Part shown: one piece after another, positions 11,874-20,834 of the stretch
How positions within the stretch are numbered: the first letter of the stretch is position 1
How the letters are laid out: each line of letters begins with the position of its first letter
NCBI GenBank assembly: GCA_035479875.1
Contig: DATIIH010000006.1
Span: forward strand, 1-21,060
Source: PMNU01 sp035479875
GTDB lineage: Bacteria > Patescibacteriota > Saccharimonadia > Saccharimonadales > UBA4665
Direction of reading: 5' to 3'
DNA: 21,060 nucleotides
Translations under genes and position numbers: made by a program
Notes under the pieces: generated by a model
What the model saw: only the letters and a program-made list of their open reading frames with translations
The model's database searches: none
What the model was told of the DNA's origin: nothing

Positions 11874-12078
11874 AGTAAGTCAAAAACAAAAATACTTACA
11901 AAAACAAACAAAAACAAAAATAGTCGCTCTTTTCGACCCTAAAGGTCGTAAGAGCGGTCAGTCAAAGCCAAAGGGTAGTAAGCGCCAATATATTTTAAAA
12001 TAAAGGGCGGATTTACTACCCTAGGCTCCAAAAATATTAATCTAAGGATACTGCGAGGCCTCTGTCCGCAGTATTTTG
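11874..12078 (+). ncRNA. Candidate small RNA with four hairpins and CAAAAA linkers (plus)
   Basis: The 5' hairpin GTAAGT/ACTTAC (11875-11880 with 11894-11899) has a loop of CAAAAACAAAAAT. A G-free linker of CAAAAA and CAAAC units runs to 11920. Next is CGCTCTT..CGACC/GGTCG..AAGAGCG (11925-11956). Then AGGGTAGTAA/TTACTACCCT (11972-11981 with 12013-12022) has an inner CGCC/GGCG and an AT-rich loop. Finally ATACTGCG/CGCAGTAT (12048-12055 with 12067-12074) is followed by TTT. No reading frame of note covers it. The RNA could also be the leader of the membrane-protein gene at 12094. The family is unknown to me. Confidence 0.5.
12048..12077 (+). terminator. Possible terminator of the plus-strand small RNA
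   Basis: The 8-bp stem with an 11-nt loop is followed by only three further Ts, so it is weak. It ends 17 nt before the next ATG. Confidence 0.45.
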
Positions 12079-12093
12079 CCGCCACTATGACAT

Positions 12094-12441
12094 ATGAGAA
12101 CAGCTCTTAGGACTATTTTTATCTGCGTGATTCTACTCACGCTCTTAGTATGTACGACGCAGCCGCATTCATTGCCGCAGGTAGTGCTGATTGCGCCGTT
12201 CATACTACTATTTGTCAGCCTAGCACTGTTTGTTGCCGTGCTGCTGGCCCTTAAGAGCAAGGGTTTGACCGTTCGTCATCTGCGTTTGGGGGCTTTAGCG
12301 GCAAGCTTGCCGATCCTGCTGCTTATTTTGCAATCAATTGGGCAACTTACACTCCGCGACGTGGCAACCACCGGCGCTTTGTTTGTTCTGGGCTACTTTT
12401 ATATGGCGCGGCGCGCCGTAGGGCAGCGTAGCGAGCGCTAG
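12094..12441 (+). CDS. Small membrane protein of unknown function
   Basis: The protein has 115 residues and probably three or four membrane segments (about 5-22, 28-52, 66-84 and 87-105). Basic residues follow in RHLR and at the C-terminus (ARRAVGQRSER), suggesting a cytoplasmic tail. No motif or family is recognisable. No Shine-Dalgarno stands before ATG 12094, where an AT-rich region follows the preceding small-RNA hairpin. It lies upstream of the Pro/Ala-rich protein and the coupling-type ATPase, which has its own membrane anchor. A role with that system is possible but is only inferred from position. Confidence 0.6.
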   Translation: MRTALRTIFICVILLTLLVCTTQPHSLPQVVLIAPFILLFVSLALFVAVLLALKSKGLTVRHLRLGALAASLPILLLILQSIGQLTLRDVATTGALFVLGYFYMARRAVGQRSER

Positions 12442-12481
12442 CCGGAAATGGCGCATACTAGTGGTAGCTGGGGGCTAAAAC

Positions 12482-12490
12482 TGATATAAT
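12482..12490 (+). promoter_or_regulatory. Extended -10 promoter of the Pro/Ala-rich protein and ATPase genes
   Basis: TGA precedes a perfect TATAAT (12485-12490). The predicted start is about 12497, only 6 nt before ATG at 12503, so the mRNA is nearly leaderless. No -35 is apparent. Confidence 0.6.
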
Positions 12491-12502
12491 GCGACAAAGA
12501 CT

Positions 12503-12958
12503 ATGGAACCCAATGCGCATGAAACACCGGGATTAGCGTTGCCGCTACCTGCAGCCGAGCAGGTCGGTGCCGAGGCCCCGCCTGCCGCACAGGCTGGACA
12601 GGTCTTTGGGTCTCACGAAACCGGCGTAGTAAGTCCGGAAGTCGCTGCCGCCGTTGCGCAGCAACCGTCGATGGCACCGCCGCCGATCGCTACGGCCGCC
12701 GACCCCGCAGTTGGTACCGTGGTTACGCCGCCGATGACCGCTACCAGCCAGGTAGTGGCTGCACCGTCTATTACTGGTGACGATGATAGTAACACCGACC
12801 AGCTCGATAAAGAGTGGATCGAAAAAGCCAAAGCGATCATCGCCCAAACCAAGTCGGACCCCTACATGGAGAGTCACGAGATTAGTAAGGCCAAAGCCGA
12901 CTATTTACGCATTCGCTATAACAAGACGGTAAAGGTGGCTGAAGATATCCCGCGATGA
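12503..12958 (+). CDS. Pro/Ala-rich protein with a conserved-looking C-terminal segment
   Basis: The protein has 151 residues. The first 95 or so are low-complexity Ala/Pro/Val/Thr and probably disordered. The last 55 are charged and helical: DQLDKEWIEKAKAIIAQT and then SHEISKAKADYLRIRYNK. This suggests a short folded interaction domain. It has no signal peptide or membrane segment. Its TGA overlaps the ATG of the ATPase gene (ATGA, 12955-12958), so the two are coupled and probably partners. The ATPase has a similar Pro/Ala-rich tail. I do not recognise the family, and function is inferred only from the pairing. Confidence 0.75.
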   Translation: MEPNAHETPGLALPLPAAEQVGAEAPPAAQAGQVFGSHETGVVSPEVAAAVAQQPSMAPPPIATAADPAVGTVVTPPMTATSQVVAAPSITGDDDSNTDQLDKEWIEKAKAIIAQTKSDPYMESHEISKAKADYLRIRYNKTVKVAEDIPR

Positions 12959-15900
12959 ACTTCCTAATCTTCTTTTTAGTGTTCATATTGATTGGCGTAT
13001 TGGTGGCAGCGCCGATTATTTTTGTACAGACCCGTAAGCGGATGCGCGAGCAAAAGAACTATGAGCGTGGGCTTAAGATGGTACAGCTCCTTATCCACTT
13101 GCCGCCAATTAGTGATGATGCCCAGGCTGCTGGGCGCGACATGCGCGATTTAATAGACGAAAACGTCTCTCGGGCTCAGGTCATCTACAATATTATCGCT
13201 AGCACCGTCCAAAAGGGTACCTTTAAGACCCGTATATATGGACAGCGGCACTTTGCATTCGAAATAGTGGGTGCCAAGGGCTTTGCGCACTTCTATGCGG
13301 CTGTCCCGCTCTCCTTAGTTGATGTGGTGAAGCAGGCAATCATCAGCGCATACCCTACTACAAGACTTGAAGAAGTTGCCGACCACAACATTTTTAGCCC
13401 GGTAGGGAAGGTTGGTGGCACCGTTGGCGGCGAACTGCATCTCAAAAAATCGTTTGCTTACCCGATTGCCACATTCCAAGACCTCAAGCGCGACACCATG
13501 CAGTCTCTGTTAAATGCCTTTTCCACGCTCGAAAAAGAAGACGGTGCTGGTATTCAGATACTGCTCAGGCCAGCCGACCCCTCCTGGCGTAAGACAGCGC
13601 TAGCGCTGGCCAGCGGCAAGCGCAAAGGCGAAAAAGAGAACAAGGGCGGACCAGAGGAGATCTTTAACTACGTTCGCCAGCTCGGCACTGCGCTGGTGAA
13701 GCCGCCGGAGCACAAAGAAAAAGAGAACAAGCCACCCAAAGAGCTCTCCGCATTGGAGCAAGCAACGCTCAATGCGATTGAAGAAAAGACCGAGCATCCT
13801 GGCTACGAGGTCTTAATTAGGGCGGTGGTATCGTCTACCGCCAGCCACCGCGCGGCGGCGATTCTTAATAATATAGTTGCTACGTTTTCGTTGTTCGATG
13901 CCCAGGGCAAGAACGGCTTTAAATACACCGCGGCAAAAAGCATTGACAATTTTATAACGGATTATATCCTTAGAATCTTCCCGCAGGACCAAAATAAGGA
14001 CATTTTGAATGCTGTGGAATTGGCCACTATGTTCCACTTTCCTGACCAGCGCAGCATCCCCACGTCGCAGCTTGAGCGCCAAGATTCTAAGCAAGTTGAC
14101 GGCCCGCGCAATGTTCCAGACGAGGGTTTGCTGCTGGGCTATAACGTTTTCCGTGGCGTTAAAAAGCCTATCCGTTTGGGCCTATCTGACCGGCAGCGCC
14201 ACATGTATGCGGTAGGTCAAACCGGTACCGGTAAGTCTACGTTCCTCGAAAACTTAGCACTCCAGGACATGCTCAGCGGCAACGGTTTTGCCTTTGTCGA
14301 CCCGCACGGCGACACGGCTGAGAAGCTTTTGGCTATGGTGCCGCGTGAGCGGGCAGAGGACGTGATCTACTTTTGTCCGGCCGAGATGGACTACCCAATG
14401 GGCCTCAATTTGTTCGAGTACAGCAGCCCCGATCAAAAGGACTTTTTGATCCAAGAGACCATCAACATGCTTTATAAGTTGTACGACCCACAACACCAAG
14501 GCATCATGGGCCCGCGCTACGAGCACTTATTCCGTAATGCGGCGCTCGCCATTATGGCTGACCCTAACGGAGGTACTTTTGTTGATATCCCTAAACTTTT
14601 TCGCGATCCACAATATGTAAAGCAAAAGTTACAACACGTTACGGACCCAAGTGTGCTTGAATTCTGGCAAAAAGAAATGCCGCAGTCGCAGCGCTCCAAC
14701 GACTTTGGCGAAATCGTAAGTTGGTTCGTGAGTAAGTTTGGCGCGTTCTTGTCAAACGAAATGATGCGTAATATTATTGGCCAAACTAAGAGCGCATTCG
14801 ACCTGCGCGACATCATGGACAACAAAAAAATCCTGCTCGTAAACTTGAGCAAGGGACGCACAGGACTACTCAACATGCAGCTGCTCGGCATGATTTTTGT
14901 GATGCGCTTCCAGGCGGCGGCTATGAGCCGGGCCAACGTTCCGGAAAGCGAGCGCGAAGATTTTGCACTATACGTTGATGAGTTCCAAAACTTCTCGACT
15001 GACTCGTTCGCCACTATCATGTCTGAGGCTCGTAAGTACCACCTCAACCTGATCGTGGCTAACCAGTTTACTACGCAGCTGTCCGAGGAAATTCGCGACG
15101 CCGTGTTTGGTAATGTAGGTACGGTGGTGTCGTTCAGGGTAGGACAGCGCGATGTCGAATCTTTGGTGAAGTATTTCCAGCCAACATTCGACGAGAGTGA
15201 TCTTATTCGTATCCCTAACCACAATACTGTCGTGCGCACCATGATTGGCGGCGTGCCAACTCAACCGTTTAGTATGGCGACGCTGCCGCCACTCGGTAAT
15301 CCCAACCCAGAACTCGCTCAGGCACTTAAGCAGCTATCGGCTGCCAAGTTTGGGCGCCCGAAGGCTGTGGTAGAAAAAGAAATATTCGATCGTATGGCCA
15401 CCAAAGCACCTGCGGCCCCCGCAGGCGGCCTTGGTGGGCAGTTTGGCTCATTCGCACCACAAGGCGCGGGTGTGGGTCCTGCAGGGCAGCCTGCGGGCCC
15501 TTACGGTGCGCCTGTTGCGCCGCAGCCAGCGGGTGCTGGACCGTTGCCGCCTATGCCAAGCAAAGGTACATTCCTTGACGATTGGATGACCAAGCGTACA
15601 ACACCGGGCGTGCCGGCACCTGCTGCAGCACCTGCGGGTCCGTTCGCGGCTCCGGCAGGTCGTCCAGGTGTGCCCCCAGCGCCGCAGCTGCCGAGCTTTG
15701 GTACTTCTGGGCCGTTTGGGGCGCAGCACCGCGCCGCGCCCGTGTCTGCTCCCGCACCGGCGCCTGTCGCCTCACCAGTAGCTAGCCCGGCACCTGCCGT
15801 GCCATCTGTGCCGGCACCTGTTGCTGTGCCGGTGGTGTCCGCCGCTGTGCCTCCCACGCCAACGCCAGCCCCACCGCTCGCTGCTACTCCCGCGGCGCCC

Positions 15901-15972
15901 CATGAGCTGCCCATCGAGCCACACGGCGACATCGCCATCGACAAAGACGGCAACCTACAACTCCCCCATTAG
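12955..15972 (+). CDS. Membrane-anchored VirD4/TraD/HerA-like ATPase
   Basis: The protein has 1005 residues. An N-terminal membrane anchor (about 2-25) is followed by a long cytoplasmic region (26-400) with no motif I know. The RecA-like ATPase domain has Walker A GQTGTGKST (about 421-429), FAFVDPHGD, and Walker B LYVDEFQ (about 672-678). NLIVANQF and the TraG/TraD-type segment continue to about residue 815. Such ATPases drive DNA or protein transfer as type IV coupling proteins, or act as HerA-type pumps. The last 185 residues are Pro/Ala/Gly-rich and presumably disordered, ending in IAIDKDGNLQLPH. No relaxase or other T4SS gene is present in the window, so the substrate is unknown. It overlaps the preceding gene by 4 nt. 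Confidence 0.85.
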   Translation: MNFLIFFLVFILIGVLVAAPIIFVQTRKRMREQKNYERGLKMVQLLIHLPPISDDAQAAGRDMRDLIDENVSRAQVIYNIIASTVQKGTFKTRIYGQRHFAFEIVGAKGFAHFYAAVPLSLVDVVKQAIISAYPTTRLEEVADHNIFSPVGKVGGTVGGELHLKKSFAYPIATFQDLKRDTMQSLLNAFSTLEKEDGAGIQILLRPADPSWRKTALALASGKRKGEKENKGGPEEIFNYVRQLGTALVKPPEHKEKENKPPKELSALEQATLNAIEEKTEHPGYEVLIRAVVSSTASHRAAAILNNIVATFSLFDAQGKNGFKYTAAKSIDNFITDYILRIFPQDQNKDILNAVELATMFHFPDQRSIPTSQLERQDSKQVDGPRNVPDEGLLLGYNVFRGVKKPIRLGLSDRQRHMYAVGQTGTGKSTFLENLALQDMLSGNGFAFVDPHGDTAEKLLAMVPRERAEDVIYFCPAEMDYPMGLNLFEYSSPDQKDFLIQETINMLYKLYDPQHQGIMGPRYEHLFRNAALAIMADPNGGTFVDIPKLFRDPQYVKQKLQHVTDPSVLEFWQKEMPQSQRSNDFGEIVSWFVSKFGAFLSNEMMRNIIGQTKSAFDLRDIMDNKKILLVNLSKGRTGLLNMQLLGMIFVMRFQAAAMSRANVPESEREDFALYVDEFQNFSTDSFATIMSEARKYHLNLIVANQFTTQLSEEIRDAVFGNVGTVVSFRVGQRDVESLVKYFQPTFDESDLIRIPNHNTVVRTMIGGVPTQPFSMATLPPLGNPNPELAQALKQLSAAKFGRPKAVVEKEIFDRMATKAPAAPAGGLGGQFGSFAPQGAGVGPAGQPAGPYGAPVAPQPAGAGPLPPMPSKGTFLDDWMTKRTTPGVPAPAAAPAGPFAAPAGRPGVPPAPQLPSFGTSGPFGAQHRAAPVSAPAPAPVASPVASPAPAVPSVPAPVAVPVVSAAVPPTPTPAPPLAATPAAPHELPIEPHGDIAIDKDGNLQLPH

Positions 15973-15999
15973 CTGGCCTGGTAATAGGGGCGTAACAGG

Positions 16000-16028
16000 T
16001 TGCGCAAGTCTAGCGTTTACTCTATACT
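16000..16028 (+). promoter_or_regulatory. Promoter of gyrB-gyrA
   Basis: TTGCGC (16000-16005) and TATACT (16023-16028) are 17 nt apart, with a start near 16035. The leader of about 43 nt contains AAGAGGGG (16061-16068) in front of the GTG at 16078. Confidence 0.65.
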
Positions 16029-16077
16029 ATATAGAGAAGTGGGAATCGTTAACTGATTTCAAGAGGGGCTATTAGAA

Positions 16078-18045
16078 GTGGCAAAAACAAACGCATACTC
16101 TGCTGATCAAATTCAGGTTCTCGAGGGTCTCGAACCGGTACGCAAGCGTCCTGGCATGTACATTGGTGGTACCGGCGTTGAGGGGCTCCACCACTTGGTG
16201 TGGGAGTTGGTAGACAACGGTATCGACGAAGCCCTGGCAGGACATGCCAATGAAGTGCGTGTTACTTTGCTCGCTGACGGTGGCATTACGGTGTATGACA
16301 ACGGCCGCGGTATCCCAACCGACATCCACCCCAAAACGGGCAAGAGTACGGTAGAAACCGTGCTTACGGTGCTGCATGCTGGCGGTAAGTTCGGCGGCGG
16401 CGGTTATAAGGTATCTGGCGGTCTGCATGGTGTAGGCTCCAGTGTGGTAAACGCCCTTTCTTCTAAGCTAATCGTCCGCGTCTTCCGTGACGGCAAGAGC
16501 TTTGAGCAAGAGTACGAGCGCGGTGTGCCTAAGGCCGACCTCAAGGTGGTGGGCAAGAGTGACCATACCGGTACCGAGATTACTTTCTATCCCGACGAAA
16601 CTATCTTTGAGACTACTGAGCTCAACTACGACACGATCCTCGACAAGCTCCGTCACCAGGCTTATCTCACAAAAAGTGTCCGTACGTCGATAATCAACGA
16701 AAAGACAGGCGAAAGATACGGATTCTATTTTGAGGGCGGTATAAAGTCCTATGTTAAGCACCTTAATTATGGCAAAGAGGCGACTGACGACGATATCTTT
16801 TATGTCGACAAGCAGATCGAAGACACCCAGGTTGAGCTGGCCATGCAGTACACCGACAGCTTTAACGAAACTATTAAACAGTTTGCCAACAACGTGGTCA
16901 ACCCCGATGGCGGTACGCACCTCACTGGCTTCCGTTCGGCGCTTACCCGTGTAGTGAACGAATACGCCCGTAAGACCGGTCTGCTCAAAGAAAAAGAAGA
17001 GAACTTAAGTGGTGAAGACTGCCGTGAGGGCCTCACCGCTGTCATTTTGGTGAAGCTGCCTGACCCCCAGTTTGAAGGCCAGACCAAGAACAAGCTGGGT
17101 AACCCAGAGGTTCGCGGCTACGTCGAGTCGGTTATGACCGAGTACTTTAATTATTATCTGGAAGAACATCCGGGGATTGCGCGCAAAATTGTGGGCAAGG
17201 CCCTGCTTGCCGCCCGCGCTCGCAAGGCTGCTCGCGCCGCACGCGAGAACATCATCCGTAAAGGTGTACTCGAAGGCGCCAGCATGCCTGGCAAGCTGGC
17301 TGACTGCAGCAGCAAAGACCCCGTTAACTCTGAGATTTACTTGGTAGAGGGTGACTCCGCCGGTGGTTCGGCCAAGAGCGGTCGCGACAGCAAAACGCAG
17401 GCTATTTTGCCGCTCCGCGGTAAGGTGCTAAACGTAGAGCGCGCCCGGCTTGACAAAATGCTCGCTAATAACGAGATTTTAAACCTCATTAAGGCCTTGG
17501 GCGTTGGCATCGAGGACTCGTTCTCGCTCGACGGCCTGCGCTACCACCGGATTATTATCATGACCGACGCCGACGTCGATGGCTCCCACATCAGTACGTT
17601 GTTACTCACATTCTTTTTCCGCTACATGAAGCCCGTGGTTGATGGCGGGCACGTCTACTTGGCTAAGCCGCCTTTGTTTGAACTGGTAAAGCCAGGCCGC
17701 AAGAGCAGCGTATTCATCTATGATGAGGCCGAGCTAGAGGTGATCTTGGACGCCGCGATCGCCAAGCGCAAGGCCGACAGCACTGCCAAGATAAATGCCG
17801 AAGATGAGCGCTACCGCCAAGCTGGCTTTGTAGAGCAAAAGCGCTACAAGGGTCTGGGCGAGATGGACGCCGAACAGCTGTTTGACACCACTATGGACCC
17901 AGAGAAACGCGTACTCATCCAGGTAAAGGTCGCCGACGCCGAAAAGGCTGACGCCATCTTTAACAAGCTGATGGGTACCGAAGTAGAGCTCCGCAAGAAC
18001 TTTATCCAAACCAACGCCAAATTTGTGAAGGACCTGGACATTTAG
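16078..18045 (+). CDS. gyrB: DNA gyrase subunit B
   Basis: This is the ATPase subunit of the A2B2 gyrase that introduces negative supercoils. The protein has 655 residues and no long insert. The GHKL ATPase domain shows ELVDNGIDEALAG, YDNGRGIP and the lid GGLHGVGSSVVNALS. The TOPRIM domain contains LVEGDSAGGSAK, PLRGKVLNVE and the metal-binding DADVDGSHI. The tail YKGLGEMDAEQL is typical of GyrB. The start is GTG at 16078, placing MAKTNAYSADQIQVLEGLE at the N-terminus, with AAGAGGGG about 10 nt upstream. gyrA begins one nt after its stop codon. Confidence 0.98.
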   Translation: MAKTNAYSADQIQVLEGLEPVRKRPGMYIGGTGVEGLHHLVWELVDNGIDEALAGHANEVRVTLLADGGITVYDNGRGIPTDIHPKTGKSTVETVLTVLHAGGKFGGGGYKVSGGLHGVGSSVVNALSSKLIVRVFRDGKSFEQEYERGVPKADLKVVGKSDHTGTEITFYPDETIFETTELNYDTILDKLRHQAYLTKSVRTSIINEKTGERYGFYFEGGIKSYVKHLNYGKEATDDDIFYVDKQIEDTQVELAMQYTDSFNETIKQFANNVVNPDGGTHLTGFRSALTRVVNEYARKTGLLKEKEENLSGEDCREGLTAVILVKLPDPQFEGQTKNKLGNPEVRGYVESVMTEYFNYYLEEHPGIARKIVGKALLAARARKAARAARENIIRKGVLEGASMPGKLADCSSKDPVNSEIYLVEGDSAGGSAKSGRDSKTQAILPLRGKVLNVERARLDKMLANNEILNLIKALGVGIEDSFSLDGLRYHRIIIMTDADVDGSHISTLLLTFFFRYMKPVVDGGHVYLAKPPLFELVKPGRKSSVFIYDEAELEVILDAAIAKRKADSTAKINAEDERYRQAGFVEQKRYKGLGEMDAEQLFDTTMDPEKRVLIQVKVADAEKADAIFNKLMGTEVELRKNFIQTNAKFVKDLDI

Positions 18046-18046
18046 T

Positions 18047-20596
18047 ATGGACGACCAAGCAGACAACGCCGCCGACAACATTGAAGAAACTCAGATCGAC
18101 GCTCAAGCACCGCTAGAGGGTGAGATTATCGAGCAGCAAACACACTCACGCACGGTTGAGTTGCGCACCGTCGAGAATGTCATGGAAGACAGCTACCTAC
18201 GCTACTCGATGAGCGTTATCATCGACCGCGCGCTGCCGGACGTCCGCGACGGCATGAAGCCGGTACATCGTCGTATTTTATACAGCATGAACAGTGATGG
18301 ACTGCGTTCGAGCGCGCGTCACCGCAAGAGCGCAAACGTTGTTGGCGCTGTGATGGGTAAGTACCACCCGCACGGCGACTCCTCTATATATGACGCGTTG
18401 GTGCGCATGGCGCAGCCCTGGAGCATGCGCTACATGCTAGTGAATGGGCAAGGTAACTTCGGCTCGATGGACGGCGACCCGCCGGCAGCCATGCGCTATA
18501 CCGAAGCCAAGATGCACCGTGTGGCTGACGAGCTATTAGCCGATATCGACAAAGAAACCGTTGATTTCCGCGACACGTACGATGGCCAGAACCAAGAGCC
18601 CACCGTATTGCCCGCCAAGCTACCCAACTTGCTGTTAAACGGGCAGCTCGGCATAGCCGTGGGTATGGCAACCAACATTCCGCCACACAACCTATCGGAG
18701 TTGGTGGACGCCACTATCGAACAGATCGACAACCCCGAAGCAACTCTCGACGACCTCCTGCAGCACATTAAGGGCCCGGACTTCCCAACCGGCGGTATCG
18801 TCTACGGCAAAGAGTCAATGCGTGCAGCCTACGCCGTAGGGCGTGGTGGCGTTGTAGTGCGTGGTGTGGCCGAAATTAGTGAGAATGCGAAGGGTCGCCA
18901 GCAAATCATCATCAGCGAGATCCCCTACGGCCTCAACAAGGCTAGTTTTATCGAGAAGATTGCCGACCTCTACAAAGAAAAGAAAATTGTGGGCATCAGC
19001 GATTTGCGGGACGAGTCCGCTCGCGGTGTAGTGCGTATTGTCATCGACCTCAAGAAGGACGCCTATCCTAAGAAGCTCCTCAATCAGCTTTACAAGTTGA
19101 CCCCGTTGCAAACGGCGTTCCACTTTAACATGATGGCGTTGATCGATGGCATTCAGCCGCGCGTTTTGGGTCTCCAAGACATAATTCAGGAGCACATTAA
19201 GCACCGCCAGGTGGTTGTTCGCCGTCGCACCGAGTACGAGCTGCGTAAGGCCAAGGAAGAAGCCCACATCTTAGAGGGCCTCAAGATCGCGCTCGACCAC
19301 ATTGACGAGGTTATTAAGACTATCCGAGCGAGCGCCACCACCGACGAAGCTCGTATTAACCTGATGACGCGCTTTGGCCTGAGCGAGATCCAAGCCAAAG
19401 CCATCCTGGCGATGCAGCTACGCACGCTTACCGGACTGGAGCGGGCCAACATCGAGACCCGTTTGGCCGAACTGATGACGCTCATTGGCAAGCTTGAAGC
19501 TATTCTGGCGAGCGAAACAGAGATTCTAAAAATTATTCGCAATGAATTGCTCGACCTCAAGAAGCAGTACGGGGACGAACGACGCACGCGCGTGGTGCCC
19601 CAAGAGCTCGACCGTATGAGCGACGAAGACTTGGTGCCAGACGAGCAGGTCGTAGTAACCCTTACATCAGCTAACTACATCAAGCGGAGCTCAATCGCTG
19701 AATATAAGAAGCAGGGGCGAGGCGGCAAGGGCCGCCGCGGTATGACGACGCGCGAAGAAGATGTCATCGAACATGTTGTAAATGCTGGTACGCACGACTA
19801 CTTATTGTTCTTTACCACCAAGGGTCGGGTGTTCCGTATTAAGACATACGAGGTGCCGGCTACTTCGTTGACTGCCAAGGGCGTAGCAATTGTCAACCTA
19901 TTGCAGCTACAGCCTGAGGAAGTTGTGAGCGCCGTGATAAACGTCAGCAAACAAGAGAGCGCTAACACCAACCTCATGATGTGTACCGTGCGCGGCGTGG
20001 TCAAGAAGACGCCGTTCTCCCAGTACCAGAACGTACGCTCTAATGGTTTGATCGCCATAAACCTGGATAACGGCGATGAGCTGAGGTGGATCCGTATGAC
20101 CAACAGCGACAACGAGGTAGTAATCTCAACCGCCCAAGGCCAGGCTATCCGCTTCCACGAAAAAGACGTCCGTCCGATGGGCCGTGTGTCGCGCGGGGTG
20201 CGCGGTATCCGCTTGCGCGCTAGCGACCAGGTCATTGGCATGGACATCGTCCAAGAGGGCTCCAGTATCTTTGTGATTAGCCAGTCCGGTTATGGCAAGC
20301 GTACCAAGATTGCTCAGTTTACGGCGCACGCCCGCGGCGGTGTCGGTATCCGTTCGGCAGTCGTTAACACGAAGACGGGCAACCTTATAGGTGTTAAGAC
20401 GCTCACTGACGACACTCAAGAGGTGATTATCATCTCCTCGCAGGGTCAGACTATCCGCTTGGGCCTCAAAAACATCCCTGAACTTGGGCGTGCTACGCAG
20501 GGCGTACGCATCATGAGGCTCAACGATAAGGACGAAGTTGTGTCGTTGGCGTTGGTGGACGCGGCCGTCGAAGATGACGCCGAACTCGAAGAGTAA
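18047..20596 (+). CDS. gyrA: DNA gyrase subunit A
   Basis: This subunit cleaves and rejoins DNA. The protein has 849 residues. After an acidic 35-residue extension comes the winged-helix domain, with catalytic Tyr151 in MDGDPPAAMRYTEAKM. The quinolone-resistance region YHPHGDSSIYDALVRMAQ has Ser112 and Asp116, corresponding to Ser83 and Asp87 of E. coli, i.e. the usual sensitive residues. A coiled-coil and tower follow. The C-terminal beta-pinwheel begins near residue 520 and has a GyrA box, QGRGGKG (E. coli: QRRGGKG), which supports gyrase rather than topoisomerase IV. The C-terminus is acidic (VEDDAELEE). No clear terminator follows. Confidence 0.98.
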   Translation: MDDQADNAADNIEETQIDAQAPLEGEIIEQQTHSRTVELRTVENVMEDSYLRYSMSVIIDRALPDVRDGMKPVHRRILYSMNSDGLRSSARHRKSANVVGAVMGKYHPHGDSSIYDALVRMAQPWSMRYMLVNGQGNFGSMDGDPPAAMRYTEAKMHRVADELLADIDKETVDFRDTYDGQNQEPTVLPAKLPNLLLNGQLGIAVGMATNIPPHNLSELVDATIEQIDNPEATLDDLLQHIKGPDFPTGGIVYGKESMRAAYAVGRGGVVVRGVAEISENAKGRQQIIISEIPYGLNKASFIEKIADLYKEKKIVGISDLRDESARGVVRIVIDLKKDAYPKKLLNQLYKLTPLQTAFHFNMMALIDGIQPRVLGLQDIIQEHIKHRQVVVRRRTEYELRKAKEEAHILEGLKIALDHIDEVIKTIRASATTDEARINLMTRFGLSEIQAKAILAMQLRTLTGLERANIETRLAELMTLIGKLEAILASETEILKIIRNELLDLKKQYGDERRTRVVPQELDRMSDEDLVPDEQVVVTLTSANYIKRSSIAEYKKQGRGGKGRRGMTTREEDVIEHVVNAGTHDYLLFFTTKGRVFRIKTYEVPATSLTAKGVAIVNLLQLQPEEVVSAVINVSKQESANTNLMMCTVRGVVKKTPFSQYQNVRSNGLIAINLDNGDELRWIRMTNSDNEVVISTAQGQAIRFHEKDVRPMGRVSRGVRGIRLRASDQVIGMDIVQEGSSIFVISQSGYGKRTKIAQFTAHARGGVGIRSAVVNTKTGNLIGVKTLTDDTQEVIIISSQGQTIRLGLKNIPELGRATQGVRIMRLNDKDEVVSLALVDAAVEDDAELEE

Positions 20597-20643
20597 TCTG
20601 TTAACCTGATGTAACAATTACGACTAAAGTGGGCAATATTAGC

Positions 20644-20673
20644 TTGACACGGGAGGGGGGTTCGTCGTACTAT
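20644..20673 (+). promoter_or_regulatory. Ribosomal RNA operon promoter
   Basis: A perfect TTGACA (20644-20649) lies 18 nt before TACTAT (20668-20673); the spacer is G-rich. The start is about 20680. The leader of about 155 nt begins with a hairpin TTCAGAGA/TCTCTGAA (20684-20691 with 20708-20715) whose loop holds GCTCTTGCT, resembling a boxB/boxA antitermination region. Confidence 0.8.
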
Positions 20674-20834
20674 CGTGTGAGTGTTCAGAGAGCTCTTGCT
20701 ATAGGTGTCTCTGAAGGTCATTAAAAATTGAATAGTGCAAATCAACGTCAGTTCAATTGAATTGTTTTAAATAAGTCAGTATTTCTGGTAGCAATATCAG
20801 AGTATGTTCGACTGAAGTTATGGAACGAATTCTT

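Noticed and set aside
11881..11920. CAAAAA tract as a possible CRISPR or tandem repeat array
   Set aside because: Units vary in length and there are no spacers of constant size or Cas genes; it reads as an unstructured linker between hairpins.
15501..15953. Minus-strand 150-residue Gly/Ala/Thr-rich frame
   Set aside because: It is the shadow of the Pro/Ala-rich tail of the coupling-type ATPase; GC-rich low complexity keeps the other frames open.
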